From Micromonospora tarapacensis (GTDB lineage Bacteria; Actinomycetota; Actinomycetes; Mycobacteriales; Micromonosporaceae): 64,000 nucleotides of DNA. A program made the translations under genes and the position numbers. Numbering within the stretch: the first letter of the stretch is position 1; the number at the start of each line of letters is the position of its first letter. Below, one piece after another: positions 26,788 through 35,444 of this stretch. The stretch covers positions 1,227,324-1,291,323 of the forward strand of contig NZ_JAHCDI010000004.1 in NCBI RefSeq assembly GCF_019697375.1, written 5' to 3'. A model generated the notes under the pieces. That model was not told the DNA's origin, did no database searches, and saw only the letters and a program-made list of their open reading frames with translations.

Positions 26788-27459
26788 GTGCACAGCGGAC
26801 GATCGAACCGGCTGCTGTTGGTCGAGGACGACGCAGGCCTGACGGAGCTGCTCACCGAGACGCTCGTCGACGAGGGCTACGTCGTTGATCGCGCTGCCGA
26901 CGGCCAGCGTGGTCTGCATCTCGGGCTGACCCGCAGCTATGACGTGATGGTCATCGACCGGCTGTTGCCGGTGCTCGACGGACTCGACCTGGTCGCCCGG
27001 TTGCGATCACGGGCGGTCCCGGCCCGGGCGCTGATGCTCACCGCGCTCGGCACGGTCAACGACCGGATAGCCGGGCTGGACGCGGGCGCCGACGACTACC
27101 TGATCAAACCCTTCGACCTCGACGAACTGAGCGCCCGGATCCGGGCGCTGTGTCGGCGCACGGCCGAGTCCACCGACGTGCTACGCCTCGGCGCCGGGCT
27201 GCTCGACCTGGCGTCGCGTGACGCTGTGCTGGCCGACGGTACCCGGATAGCGCTGTCCGCCCGCGAGTTCGAGTTGCTGCGGGTGCTGGCGGCCCGACCG
27301 AACATCGTGCATCCTCGGGGTGAGCTGCACCGGCGGGTCTTCCACGAGGCCGCTGCGGCATCGATCGTGGACACCTACGTCTACTACCTTCGGCGCAAGC
27401 TCGGCCGCGCGGTGGTCCGCACCGTGCACCGGTTCGGCTACCGGCTCGGTCGGCTCTGA
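26788..27459 (+). CDS. OmpR-family response regulator
   Basis: Receiver domain: acidic pair in LLVEDDAG, phospho-acceptor Asp in VMVIDRLLP, Thr in LTALG, Lys in IKPFDLDE. The C-terminal winged helix contains [15 protein letters not shown] and [14 protein letters not shown] 26788 is the start. Its TGA overlaps the ATG of the histidine kinase, so the pair is co-translated. It starts 102 bp after the P450 and is a candidate regulator of the ammonia-lyase locus. Confidence 0.92.
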   Translation: MHSGRSNRLLLVEDDAGLTELLTETLVDEGYVVDRAADGQRGLHLGLTRSYDVMVIDRLLPVLDGLDLVARLRSRAVPARALMLTALGTVNDRIAGLDAGADDYLIKPFDLDELSARIRALCRRTAESTDVLRLGAGLLDLASRDAVLADGTRIALSAREFELLRVLAARPNIVHPRGELHRRVFHEAAAASIVDTYVYYLRRKLGRAVVRTVHRFGYRLGRL

Positions 27460-28736
27460 TGGATTCGGCGGAGCGGGCGATCGTCCGGCGGGCCCGGCTC
27501 CGGATCGGCCTGCTGGTCGGCCTGGTCATCGGCGCACTGTTGATCCTGGCCGGCGGCATCTCGTACACGGCCCTGGTCGGCCGCCAGGAGGCCCAGATAC
27601 AACGCGAACTCGAATGGGGCACGAGACACGGCACGATCGCCGGTCCGCCCGCCTGCAGTTGGATCTTCCAGTACGACGGCACCACGGTGGACACCGGCAC
27701 CAGTCCGCCGCCGCCCGGCTTTCCGCTGCGCACCGCGCTGGACACCGTGGCGGCCACCCGGATCACCGAGACCACCACCGTCACCCGCAACGGAACGGTC
27801 TACCACGTACGCACCGAGGCCCGCGGCGACAGCGTGATCCAGGCGGTGTTCGACGCGCGCTTCCAGCTGTCCGACCGCCGGCACCTGCTGCTGGCATTCA
27901 GCCTCGCGGCGACCGTCGGGCTGCTCGCCGCCGTGTTGACCGGTGTGCTCGTCGGCCGTCGGGCCGTCGCACCACTCGCGGAGGCACTGACCCGTCAGCG
28001 CCGCTTCGTCGCGGACGCCAGCCACGAACTGCGAACCCCGATCGCCCAGGTGCACACCCGTGCCCAGTTGATGGCCCGGCGGGCGCGCACCGACGGCACG
28101 GCTGCTGACCTGGACGACCTGCAACGACTGATCGGCACCACCCGTCGACTCGGCGAGATCGTGGACGACCTGCTGCTCTCGGCCCAACTCGCCGCGGCTC
28201 CCACCGGCCGGCCGCCGCACCCGCCGGTCGATCTCACCGCGCTGATCGGGGCGACGGTCGCCGCCGAGACCGAACGCGCCGCCGAACGTCAGGTCGCGCT
28301 CACGCTGGACATGCCCGACGGCCCGACGCTCGTGCCGGGTATCGAGTCGGCACTGTGCCGGGTCGTTGGCGAGTTGCTCGCGAACGCGCTGAACCACACC
28401 CCCGCCGGAGGCCGGATCGAGGTGACCCTGCGGGCCGGCGAGGGCCACGCCGAGCTGGTGGTCGCGGACACCGGGGAGGGCTTCGACCAGGCGGACGCGC
28501 GGCGCATCTTCGAGCGGTTCCACCGGGGTACGGGTTCCGGCGAGCGCCGCTTCGGACTGGGGCTGGCGCTGCTGCAGGAGGTCGTCACGAGCCACCACGG
28601 CACAATCGAGGCCGAGGGCCATCCGGGCCGTGGTGCGATCTTCACCGTGCGCCTTCCCGCGGCCCGGTTGCCGATCACCACAGGTAGGGCCGCCGGAATC
28701 AGAGGCCGTCGGTTGAGACAGCTCGGAGCCGGCTAG
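27459..28736 (+). CDS. Sensor histidine kinase
   Basis: Two transmembrane helices (about residues 15-40 and 148-170) enclose an extracytoplasmic domain of about 105 residues, followed by a short HAMP-like linker. The H-box is [17 protein letters not shown], the N-box [11 protein letters not shown], and the G boxes VADTGEGF and [13 protein letters not shown] overlaps the stop of the response regulator. The sensor domain contains a lone Cys and a Pro-rich loop and resembles no ligand domain I know. Its stop codon lies at the edge of the truncated insertion sequence, so its 3' end may have been altered. Confidence 0.92.
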   Translation: MDSAERAIVRRARLRIGLLVGLVIGALLILAGGISYTALVGRQEAQIQRELEWGTRHGTIAGPPACSWIFQYDGTTVDTGTSPPPPGFPLRTALDTVAATRITETTTVTRNGTVYHVRTEARGDSVIQAVFDARFQLSDRRHLLLAFSLAATVGLLAAVLTGVLVGRRAVAPLAEALTRQRRFVADASHELRTPIAQVHTRAQLMARRARTDGTAADLDDLQRLIGTTRRLGEIVDDLLLSAQLAAAPTGRPPHPPVDLTALIGATVAAETERAAERQVALTLDMPDGPTLVPGIESALCRVVGELLANALNHTPAGGRIEVTLRAGEGHAELVVADTGEGFDQADARRIFERFHRGTGSGERRFGLGLALLQEVVTSHHGTIEAEGHPGRGAIFTVRLPAARLPITTGRAAGIRGRRLRQLGAG

Positions 28737-29236
28737 GGCTTGTCTCCTGGATCTCGTCGAGCCGACTGGTCGCAGGCGGCCAGGACGTGCCAGGCGGCGG
28801 TGTCGGTGGCGCGGGAGCCGCGCAGTGTCTTGCCGTCCACGGCAATCGCCTGCCTGCCCACCGGCGGTGTGGCCGTGTTCCGGCTGGCGACCCAGTCGCT
28901 GATGGCCGCGGTCAGTAGGTCCGGGTCCAGGGCCTGCAACAACCGGCGGATCATCGCCTCCGACGGGCGCCGGTCCGGGGCGATACCTAACGCGACGACG
29001 GTCGCAGCGGGGACGTCAGCGATCCACTCGGCGATCGCGGTGTAGGAGCGGTAGCCGGCCACCACGGCACAGACCGCCGCGGTCACCACCACGGTCAACC
29101 GGTGCCGGACACCGCGACGGGCGCGAGGATCCGGCAGATCGGCCAGTGCTGCGGGCAGCCCAGCAGCGGCTTCGTGCACGGTGACAGCCGGCGCGCCGGA
29201 CAGAGACGAGATCAGCGATGATGGCAGAGCGGGCAT
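28737..29236 (-). mobile_element. Truncated ISAs1-family transposase
   Basis: ATG 29236 opens an N-terminal ISAs1-type transposase: LADLPDPRARRGVRHRLT, the ALGIAPDRRPSEAMIRRLL segment and VDGKTLRGSR with the first catalytic Asp. The homology stops at HVLAACDQ (about 28765). The catalytic core and C-terminal two thirds of the usual roughly 380 residues are missing, so it is dead. No intact terminal inverted repeats could be found by eye. It marks the left border of the accessory segment. Confidence 0.8.
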
Positions 29237-29441
29237 GACTCACTTCGGACGATCAATAAGGCGTAGGAACCTCGATGATCAACTGAACCGGTCATGCCCG
29301 CCTTGCTACCGCCAGCACGGGCGCATCTACACCAACCACATCAAGCCGGGCATCCCCGCGACTTTGCCCGGGGCCTGCGCTTGGCGTTCGCCTTGCTGTT
29401 GCTATTGGTTTGCGAATCGGATGTCACATTATGCGTGAGCA
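29237..29441. other. Non-coding stretch between transposase remnant and terminator
   Basis: No credible gene on either strand. The sequence is less G+C-rich than the flanks and probably contains the residual outer end of the insertion sequence. Confidence 0.4.
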
Positions 29442-29480
29442 AAAGCGCCCCGTACTCAGGCCGTCAAGTCGGGGCGCTTT
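29442..29480 (-). terminator. Rho-independent-like terminator of the minus-strand accessory operon
   Basis: Eleven-base arms AAAGCGCCCCG (29442-29452) and CGGGGCGCTTT (29470-29480) pair perfectly around a 17-nt loop, 19 bp beyond the Nudix stop codon. Confidence 0.75.
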
Positions 29481-29498
29481 GCTTCAGGTGGAGCGGCG

Positions 29499-29948
29499 CT
29501 ACGCTACGTGCAGTTCCCGGTACCTACTCAGCACATCCTTTACGGCGTCCGTCACCGGCAGTTCCTCGGTGAGCGGCGTCCACGTGTAGGCGTCGTGCTC
29601 CTGAAGTTCGATTGGCTCACGGCTGGCCACATCCACCGCAAAGTTGAACTGACGGCTCTTCTTGCCGCTGCCCGACGTGTAGTCGAAGCTGCCGAGGTAG
29701 TCACGAATTGCGGCCACGTCAAGGCCGCTTTCCTCCCTCACCTCGCGGATCAGGGCGGCGTCCAGCGCCTCACCCGCCTCGACCTTGCCGCTGGGAAGCT
29801 CGAAAATGCCGCCCATGAAGTCGTCGTCGGGGCGCTGGAGCAGCAGCACCTTGCCGTCATGCTGGACGACCGCGCCGACGACGAGTTGTTGAACGCCGTC
29901 ACGCTCGGCTTCAGCGTTCAGACTATCGAGAAGGGAAGCGAGTTCCAT
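29499..29948 (-). CDS. Nudix hydrolase
   Basis: The Nudix box is complete: GKVEAGEALDAALIREVREE then SGL. The 149-aa length is that of a single-domain MutT-like enzyme, which hydrolyses nucleoside diphosphate-X compounds with Mg2+. ATG 29948 lies five bases after the aminotransferase stop, so it is the last gene of the operon. It may process a nucleotide-linked sugar made by the preceding enzymes or sanitise a damaged nucleotide; the sequence does not decide. Confidence 0.9.
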   Translation of the reverse strand: MELASLLDSLNAEAERDGVQQLVVGAVVQHDGKVLLLQRPDDDFMGGIFELPSGKVEAGEALDAALIREVREESGLDVAAIRDYLGSFDYTSGSGKKSRQFNFAVDVASREPIELQEHDAYTWTPLTEELPVTDAVKDVLSRYRELHVA

Positions 29949-29953
29949 GTCCC

Positions 29954-31207
29954 TTATCCTAGCAGGTCGCAGTAATTCTCTATCACCTTGCGGAATGCGT
30001 CGATGTAGCGATCGACCAGCGGCATATCCTCCTTACCGTGCCAGACGGGAAGCTTGAGGGTGTTGTGGTGAATCGCCTCCGCGTTCGGAAAATCGCCGGG
30101 CGAATAGCTCACCTTGTCGGAATATTCGGGGAATAGCGGTTCTGGTCGCTGGAACAGCGGCAACAGGTTGAGCGGACAGGTCGAGCCGGGCCGGTCGACC
30201 TCGCGGCAGCCTTCGGCCTGCAATGCTTTGTAGAAGCGCTCGACCGGGAGGCGATCCAGCTCGTTCGTGGCGTACTGGAGCGGCAGGCCATACCACGAAG
30301 CGCGCACACCGAGCGGCAGCTCGGGCGCGATGACGCCCGGCAGCTCAGACAGCCGCTCGGACAGGTAGGCCGCGGTGGTGGCACGCTCTGTCAGGTAGTG
30401 GTCCAAGCGGCCGAGCTGGTCAAGCGCGATGGCAGCAGCCAGCGGGTGTATGCGGAACTTGAGGCCCATGCCGGTCACGGCATAGTCGTAGAGGTTGTGG
30501 CCGCGCGGCAGCTCGCTCCGGCAGCGCTTGTTGTACTGGCCGTGCAGCAACACCCGGTAGTAGACCTCATCGTCGTCGGTCAGGACGAAGCCGCCCTCAC
30601 CGGCCGACAGCGGCTTGGGGCCGTTCATGCTGAAGGCCGCCGCCCAGCCGAAGGTGCCGACCCGTTGCCCGTCGATGCTCGCGCCGTGGGCGTGGGAGGC
30701 GTCCTCCAACAGCATGAGGTCGTGCTCGTCGGTGATGGCTTTGAGCGCCTGCATCGCGGCCGGCACGCCCCACATGTGACTGACGACGACAGCCTTCGTT
30801 CGCTCGGTGATGCGCTGGGCCACGTCCTTGGAGCCGAGGTTGCCGGACTCGTCGCAGTCGGCCAGCACCGGCGTGGCACCCAGGTGCAGCAGCGGCGTCA
30901 CCGTGGCGAAGAAGGTGTAGGCGGGCACGATGACCTCATCACCGGGGCCGAGCCCGCAGGCCGCGTACATTGAGTGCAGCGCTGCCGTGCCCGAGCTGGT
31001 GAGCACCGCGTGCGTGACGCCGTGGTACTCGCACAGTTCTTCCTCCAGGCGTTCGACCACCCCCGACCGGTCGTAGATCGAGATGCTGCGGCGAAGCTGG
31101 CTCATGACGGCCGCCTCGCTCTGGTCATCCAACGGGGGCCAGGTGAAATGCGGCGTGGTCTGAGTGACGGTCGGCGGGCCGCCGAGCAGCGCCAGAGGTG
31201 AAGTCAC
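29954..31207 (-). CDS. DegT/DnrJ/EryC1/StrS-family PLP aminotransferase
   Basis: The family transfers an amine from Glu or Gln to a keto-sugar or keto-cyclitol. Conserved parts are LTSSGTAALHSMYAACGL, DEVIVPAYTFFATVTPLLHL, LLEDASHAHGA and the PLP lysine in FSMNGPKPLSAGEGG. The N-terminus (LALLGGPPTV) is typical of the cyclitol/aminosugar branch (StsC/BtrR type). Length 417 aa is normal. ATG 31207 overlaps the stop of the Gfo/Idh gene by four bases. Pairing with a Gfo/Idh dehydrogenase mirrors the NtdC/NtdA pair of kanosamine synthesis. Confidence 0.9.
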   Translation of the reverse strand: MTSPLALLGGPPTVTQTTPHFTWPPLDDQSEAAVMSQLRRSISIYDRSGVVERLEEELCEYHGVTHAVLTSSGTAALHSMYAACGLGPGDEVIVPAYTFFATVTPLLHLGATPVLADCDESGNLGSKDVAQRITERTKAVVVSHMWGVPAAMQALKAITDEHDLMLLEDASHAHGASIDGQRVGTFGWAAAFSMNGPKPLSAGEGGFVLTDDDEVYYRVLLHGQYNKRCRSELPRGHNLYDYAVTGMGLKFRIHPLAAAIALDQLGRLDHYLTERATTAAYLSERLSELPGVIAPELPLGVRASWYGLPLQYATNELDRLPVERFYKALQAEGCREVDRPGSTCPLNLLPLFQRPEPLFPEYSDKVSYSPGDFPNAEAIHHNTLKLPVWHGKEDMPLVDRYIDAFRKVIENYCDLLG

Positions 31208-32268
31208 AGCATCTCCTTGGGGTTGATGTAGGCGTGCGTCTTCGCGGACTCGTAGCAGGCCGCGATGAAGCTCATGTGTGCCAAGTTCTCTTTCGGGCCG
31301 CTGACGTTGGGCCGCAAGCCTTCGATCACGCGGCAGAAGTAGTCGATTTGCGAGGTGGCGGCGGACGGCCAGGACTGCTCGCGCGATAGCGACTCGATGG
31401 CCTCCCCGCCGTTGGTCAGCCGTCGGATACGGCCGCGCTCCAGGTGAATGATGCCGCGGCTACCGACCAGGCGGATTTGTTCAGTCTTCGGGCCGATGAA
31501 GCGCGACAGCAGCAACGAGCCGTACAGGCCGCTGTCGTAGCCGAAGTGGATAAGCGCGGTGTCCTCGGCGTCGTAGGTCCGATCCGGCCGGGCCTCAACC
31601 GACAGGTCCGCCAGGACGCGATCCGGCAGGCCGAAGTACCAGAGGATCATGTCAATCAGGTGGTAGCCCATGTCGATAACGCAGCCACCGCCAGCCTTGG
31701 CCGAGATACCACGCCAGCCTTCAGATGGGTCGGTGATGTGCTGCGTGTACTGGGCGTCTACCACGAACGGCGTACCGATTTGGTCGGCAAGCTGAGTGAA
31801 GCTGGTATAGATCGGGTTGAAACGCCGTTGCAGCGTCACCATGAGATGGATGCCCGACTCGCCGCACAGCTTGGCAAGCTCTTGCGCTTCGCTCAGCGTG
31901 GTTGCAAACGGCTTCTCCTTGAGAACATGCACCCGGTGCTCAGCCGCCGTCTCGATAACCGCCCGGCCGACGTGATGCGGCACGGTGACGATCACCAAGT
32001 CGAGCTGTTCGCTCCTGAACATCTCGCGAAAATCGGTATAGCCGTTCACCCGGAGCTGGTACTGATTCTCCCGCACGATCTCGGGGTTTTCATCGCATAT
32101 GGCAACCAGTTCGGCGCCATCGGATGATTGCAGCCCTGGAATGTGGTCTTCGGGCGCTTGCTTGCCGAGCCCGACCACGCCAGCTCGCAGTTTCACTTGC
32201 CGACGCCCTTTCCTGAGACTGTTCAGTGCGACCACGGCCGCTGGTTCAAGTGCGGAAAGCGTCGCCAT
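31204..32268 (-). CDS. Gfo/Idh/MocA-family oxidoreductase
   Basis: An N-terminal Rossmann fold (LRAGVVGLGKQAPEDHIPGL) is followed by the family EKP motif (HVLKEKPFATTLSEA) and the active-site GGGCVIDMGYHLIDM, with the Asp and His of the DxGxHxxD signature. It would oxidise a hydroxyl of a sugar or inositol using NAD(P). ATG 32268 is given; GTG 32196 with AGGAAAGGG nine bases upstream is an equally good start and removes a 24-residue extension lacking homology. It is translationally linked to the aminotransferase. Confidence 0.88.
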   Translation of the reverse strand: MATLSALEPAAVVALNSLRKGRRQVKLRAGVVGLGKQAPEDHIPGLQSSDGAELVAICDENPEIVRENQYQLRVNGYTDFREMFRSEQLDLVIVTVPHHVGRAVIETAAEHRVHVLKEKPFATTLSEAQELAKLCGESGIHLMVTLQRRFNPIYTSFTQLADQIGTPFVVDAQYTQHITDPSEGWRGISAKAGGGCVIDMGYHLIDMILWYFGLPDRVLADLSVEARPDRTYDAEDTALIHFGYDSGLYGSLLLSRFIGPKTEQIRLVGSRGIIHLERGRIRRLTNGGEAIESLSREQSWPSAATSQIDYFCRVIEGLRPNVSGPKENLAHMSFIAACYESAKTHAYINPKEML

Positions 32269-32269
32269 G

Positions 32270-32962
32270 TCACCGTTGACCCTTCTCTGGTTGGGCCAGC
32301 CGAGTATGGATAGCTTCAATGATTGTCGCCGCCCTCTCTGTGAGTGATCGATTGGAGTTGTCGAGTACAAGAAACCGGCCCGGCTCCTCGGTTATGAGTC
32401 GCCGGGCAATGCGTTCACGGACCGCGAACACCGCAAGGTCTTCGGGGCTGACTTCGTTCGCCCGGTCTTCGCGCAAATGCCTCTGACGGGCTCGAATTCG
32501 CTCCAGCCGTACCGAGAGCGCCACGTCCGCATACACCGTCAACGCTGGGCGGTGCCGCAGCTCGCTGCACAAGACGCTGAGCCAGGTCAGGGCCCGGCTC
32601 TCGTCCCCGACCGCGCCAGCAGCAACGAGGGTGGGCGTCAGGGTGTAGAGGATGGTGTCCAGGTGGCGATCTTTGAGCACGATGCTGCCGTGCTCCAGCG
32701 CTGGCCCTATCTCGCGCTCGTCCTGGTAATAGAGGTCGGCCACGACCTCCAGGGCTCGCGTGCGAAAGGTCGCGGCCTCACCTGGCACGGGCCGCAGGAA
32801 CTTGTCCCGGGCGACGGCCTCAATGAGCTGCTGGCCGTATGGACTGCCCGAGAACTCCTCGACCACGACGGAAGACATGCCCTCGGCCGCGAGCACATCG
32901 CGCACGGCTATGAGGAGCGCGGTTTTACCGGCTCCGTCCTGACCCTCGAAGGAAACGAGCAT
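32270..32962 (-). CDS. Thymidylate-kinase-like P-loop kinase
   Basis: Walker A FEGQDGAGKTALL at the N-terminus, a DRH motif (LKDRHLDTILY) replacing the DRY of canonical Tmk, and a Lid-like Arg segment (RLERIRARQRHLRED). The 230-aa length fits the family. It phosphorylates dTMP in the canonical case, but the low conservation and operon context suggest another nucleotide or small molecule. ATG 32962 overlaps the stop of the small ORF (TAATG), and its own stop lies two bases before the next start. Confidence 0.85.
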   Translation of the reverse strand: MLVSFEGQDGAGKTALLIAVRDVLAAEGMSSVVVEEFSGSPYGQQLIEAVARDKFLRPVPGEAATFRTRALEVVADLYYQDEREIGPALEHGSIVLKDRHLDTILYTLTPTLVAAGAVGDESRALTWLSVLCSELRHRPALTVYADVALSVRLERIRARQRHLREDRANEVSPEDLAVFAVRERIARRLITEEPGRFLVLDNSNRSLTERAATIIEAIHTRLAQPEKGQR

Positions 32963-33039
32963 TAGTCCTCCCGCTTTTCGTCGTTGTCAAGCGCGTGCAA
33001 GCCTTCGATCACCCGGCGCAGCAACTCAGGGTCACGCAT
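32962..33039 (-). CDS. Tiny ORF (25 aa) bridging the ATPase and the kinase
   Basis: ATG 33039 overlaps the end of the HATPase gene by eight bases and its TAA overlaps the kinase ATG. The acidic, helical peptide begins MRDPELLRRVIEGL and ends DEKRED. A weak GAAG precedes it. It may be a real small protein or only a coupling device between two larger genes. I recognise no family. Confidence 0.45.
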   Translation of the reverse strand: MRDPELLRRVIEGLHALDNDEKRED

Positions 33040-33607
33040 AACTTCGATGGGACGGTACGGCCCCCGTGTAGCGCTTGCGGCGCGGCAGAACGCGCGGAAG
33101 CTCAGTGGTGTCGCTTTCGGTTGGCCACGGCGGGAGGCCGGTTTCGCACCACACGAATTTGCCGCCATCCTTCGGGTGGTAGTAGTTCCAACGGCGGCTC
33201 ATCGTCGCCACGAGGAACAGGCCACGGCCGCCTTCGGCGTCGAGCGTCTGTTCTTTCATAACGGGCGGGTTGGGGTCGGCGTCCCAGACCTCCAGCACTA
33301 CGCTGCGGTCGAACAGCAGCAGCCGGACATGGACCAGCGCCAGGTGGTTGAGCGTGGTGTAGGCCGGGTGCGGCTCGATAATGCCGGTGGACTTGACCGC
33401 GTTGGTGACTAGCTCCGACGTCAGCAGTTCGGCGGTCTCGATCTGTTCGCGCCCGATATTCCAGTTCTGGAGCGCGTACTTGACGAACAGGCGCGCACAG
33501 CCCACAGCCGTCAAGAGTGCGGCGAACGTCATCCGATCCGCAGCGCGTATCTGACGGGCTTCTCGTCTGGGCACGGCTGGAGCCATTCTCTCCACGACGG
33601 CGGTCAT
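33032..33607 (-). CDS. ATP-binding protein, anti-sigma-factor-kinase-like HATPase
   Basis: GHKL/RsbW-like fold: N-box TSELVTNAVKST, G1 VLEVWDADPNPP, G2 AEGGRGLFLVATMSRRW. At 191 aa it lacks a dimerisation H-box, as in the HATPase_c_2 proteins common in actinomycetes. ATG 33607 follows GGAGG by seven bases and overlaps the resolvase-like stop (ATGA). It probably binds and inhibits or phosphorylates a regulator. No sigma or anti-sigma antagonist gene is adjacent. Confidence 0.88.
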   Translation of the reverse strand: MTAVVERMAPAVPRREARQIRAADRMTFAALLTAVGCARLFVKYALQNWNIGREQIETAELLTSELVTNAVKSTGIIEPHPAYTTLNHLALVHVRLLLFDRSVVLEVWDADPNPPVMKEQTLDAEGGRGLFLVATMSRRWNYYHPKDGGKFVWCETGLPPWPTESDTTELPRVLPRRKRYTGAVPSHRSYA

Positions 33608-34104
33608 GTTGATGCCTCCGGGCTCGGATACATGACCACAACGCACGCGCCCGTCTTGCGCTCCAGCATCTCTTTAAAGGGCAACTGGATGCCGGGCGAG
33701 CGGGCAAAGTGATAGAGCGCCGGGACGATGACATGCCGGGCTTCGCCTCGTTCCAGCGCATCGACAAGCGCTGAAAAACCGGAGGCCTGCGACTCGTAGA
33801 AGTCCGAGTAGACCTCGCCGAGGGTGAAGCCTTCCCGTGTCGCATAGGCCGCGATGTCGTCGCGGAATTGCTTAGCCCGTTCCCCGGACGTACCGGATGA
33901 GACGCGAAAATAGCCAAGTGCCAGTGGCCGCACATTCGCCTCCACGGGCTTGGAGGGCCAGACCGGCGACGGCGTCGGGGGCAGCATCGCCGGTCCGGCC
34001 CAGTTCGTGAGCGGCTTCTCGCGCCGCAAGGTCACGCCGCCCGCGTTAGCGGAAATGGCGAGCGAATCGGATTCCCGGAAAGCGGTTGATCTGGTCTGTT
34101 CCAT
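33604..34104 (-). CDS. Resolvase-like protein (serine recombinase N-terminal domain only)
   Basis: Residues about 60-160 carry a resolvase-type catalytic domain: GYFRVSSGTSGERAKQFRDD (Arg and nucleophile-position Ser present), then VPALYHFARSPGIQLPF in place of LDRLGRD. There is no DNA-binding domain after it, and a Pro-rich 60-residue leader precedes it, so it is unlikely to be an active transposon recombinase. ATG 34104 follows GGAGG by eight bases. It is the first gene of the minus-strand operon, divergent from the XRE regulator. It may be a domesticated regulatory or DNA-binding-partner protein. Confidence 0.75.
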   Translation of the reverse strand: MEQTRSTAFRESDSLAISANAGGVTLRREKPLTNWAGPAMLPPTPSPVWPSKPVEANVRPLALGYFRVSSGTSGERAKQFRDDIAAYATREGFTLGEVYSDFYESQASGFSALVDALERGEARHVIVPALYHFARSPGIQLPFKEMLERKTGACVVVMYPSPEAST

Positions 34105-34268
34105 AACCGATTCCTCCGTTGCTGCTCGGCATCTGGGCGTCGTACCCTGCACGTAACCGGGAGTGGTGGTATCCGCACCAGAGCAGGACGCGCGCACCGT
34201 TGTCTCAGGGTTGTGGCAGGCGACGCCCTGACCAGCGGGAACGCGCTTCGGACGAGAAGGGCGGGCAC

Positions 34269-35435
34269 ATGGCGTCACGGCGGCAGCGCTTCGCGCAGCG
34301 CCGCAAGGCGGTCGGCTTCAGCCAGGAAGGGCTTGCCGAACGGCTCGGCATTGACCGTTCCACCGTGGCCCGCTGGGAGTCCGGCGAGACAGAGCCCTTG
34401 CCGTGGCTGCGGCCCAAGCTGGCGCGCGTCCTCCAGGTCGCGATCGAGCAACTTGACGAGCTGCTGGCTGAGGCCGGTGAGCCCGAAGCGCTGGCGGATG
34501 AGCGGCTGAGTTACGCCTTGGAACATCCGCGCAGCGCGGACCTGGTAGCGGTCGCGCGGCTACGGGAGCGCGTGCACGACCTCGACACCCGGTACGACAT
34601 GGCACCATCAACCTCGCTGCTGGCCGACGCTGGGCAGTGTCTTGGTCAGGTGTCCTTCCTACGGGCGCACGCGACCACCAGTCGTGTCCGCCGGGAACTG
34701 TTCGCAGTCGAAGCTGAGGCGGCCACGCTCATGGGTCAGCTCGTCTGGGACGCCTCGCAGCGCCGCGACCACACCACGGCCCGCGCCTACCTCGACCAGG
34801 CGGTTGACGCTGCCCGGCAGCTGCGTGATCCGACTGCGGAGGGGCTGGCGCTGCTGCGGACCAGCTTCGTGGCGCTCTATGGCGAGAAGAACCCGGACGC
34901 CGGGCTGACGTTGGCGATGCAGACGGCGGAGACCGTCAAGGGCAGCAGCGATGTTCTGACGGGTCTGGCCGTGCTCCATGCCGCCGAAGCGCGGGCCATG
35001 CTCGGGCAGCGGCAGGAGTGCGAACAGTCGCTCGGCGAGGCTGAGGGCTGCTTCGAGCGGATCGGGGCCGCGGACGGGGCGGCTGACCTGTTTTCGCCGA
35101 CGCAGCATGGACGGCTGGCGGGTTCCTGCTACTTGTTCTTGCAAGACGCCAAGCGGGCCGAGCCGATCCTTGACAGCACCGCACAGGCCATGCGTGACCG
35201 GTCAAAGTCGCAGGCCATTGTGCTCGGCAACTTGGCGCTGGCCCGCATCCGTCAGCAGAAGCTCGACGAAGCCGCCGCCACGCTGCACAGTGCCATAGAC
35301 GTGGTAGAGATGACTTGGGGTGGCGGCGGGCTCAACATCGTCTTCGGGGCTGGCCGGGAACTACGGCCCTGGCGAGAGGTCCCGGTTGTCCAGGACGTGT
35401 ACGACCGCCTGCTCACCCTGATGGCAGCGGCATAG
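34269..35435 (+). CDS. XRE-family regulator with TPR-like C-terminal domain
   Basis: The N-terminal HTH reads RRKAVGFSQEGLAERLGIDR then STVARWESGETEP. It is followed by about 310 residues of helical repeats resembling the TPR/sensor part of actinomycete XRE regulators. ATG 34269 has AGAAGGG eight bases upstream. It is divergent from the resolvase-like gene across 164 bp and precedes the cyclo-ligase-like gene by nine bases. It is the probable regulator of both arms of the island. Confidence 0.9.
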   Translation: MASRRQRFAQRRKAVGFSQEGLAERLGIDRSTVARWESGETEPLPWLRPKLARVLQVAIEQLDELLAEAGEPEALADERLSYALEHPRSADLVAVARLRERVHDLDTRYDMAPSTSLLADAGQCLGQVSFLRAHATTSRVRRELFAVEAEAATLMGQLVWDASQRRDHTTARAYLDQAVDAARQLRDPTAEGLALLRTSFVALYGEKNPDAGLTLAMQTAETVKGSSDVLTGLAVLHAAEARAMLGQRQECEQSLGEAEGCFERIGAADGAADLFSPTQHGRLAGSCYLFLQDAKRAEPILDSTAQAMRDRSKSQAIVLGNLALARIRQQKLDEAAATLHSAIDVVEMTWGGGGLNIVFGAGRELRPWREVPVVQDVYDRLLTLMAAA

Positions 35436-35444
35436 GGAGCGAAG

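Noticed and set aside
31198..32127. Plus-strand frames opposite the Gfo/Idh gene
   Set aside because: They mirror a well-conserved minus-strand gene and have no independent start signals or motifs.
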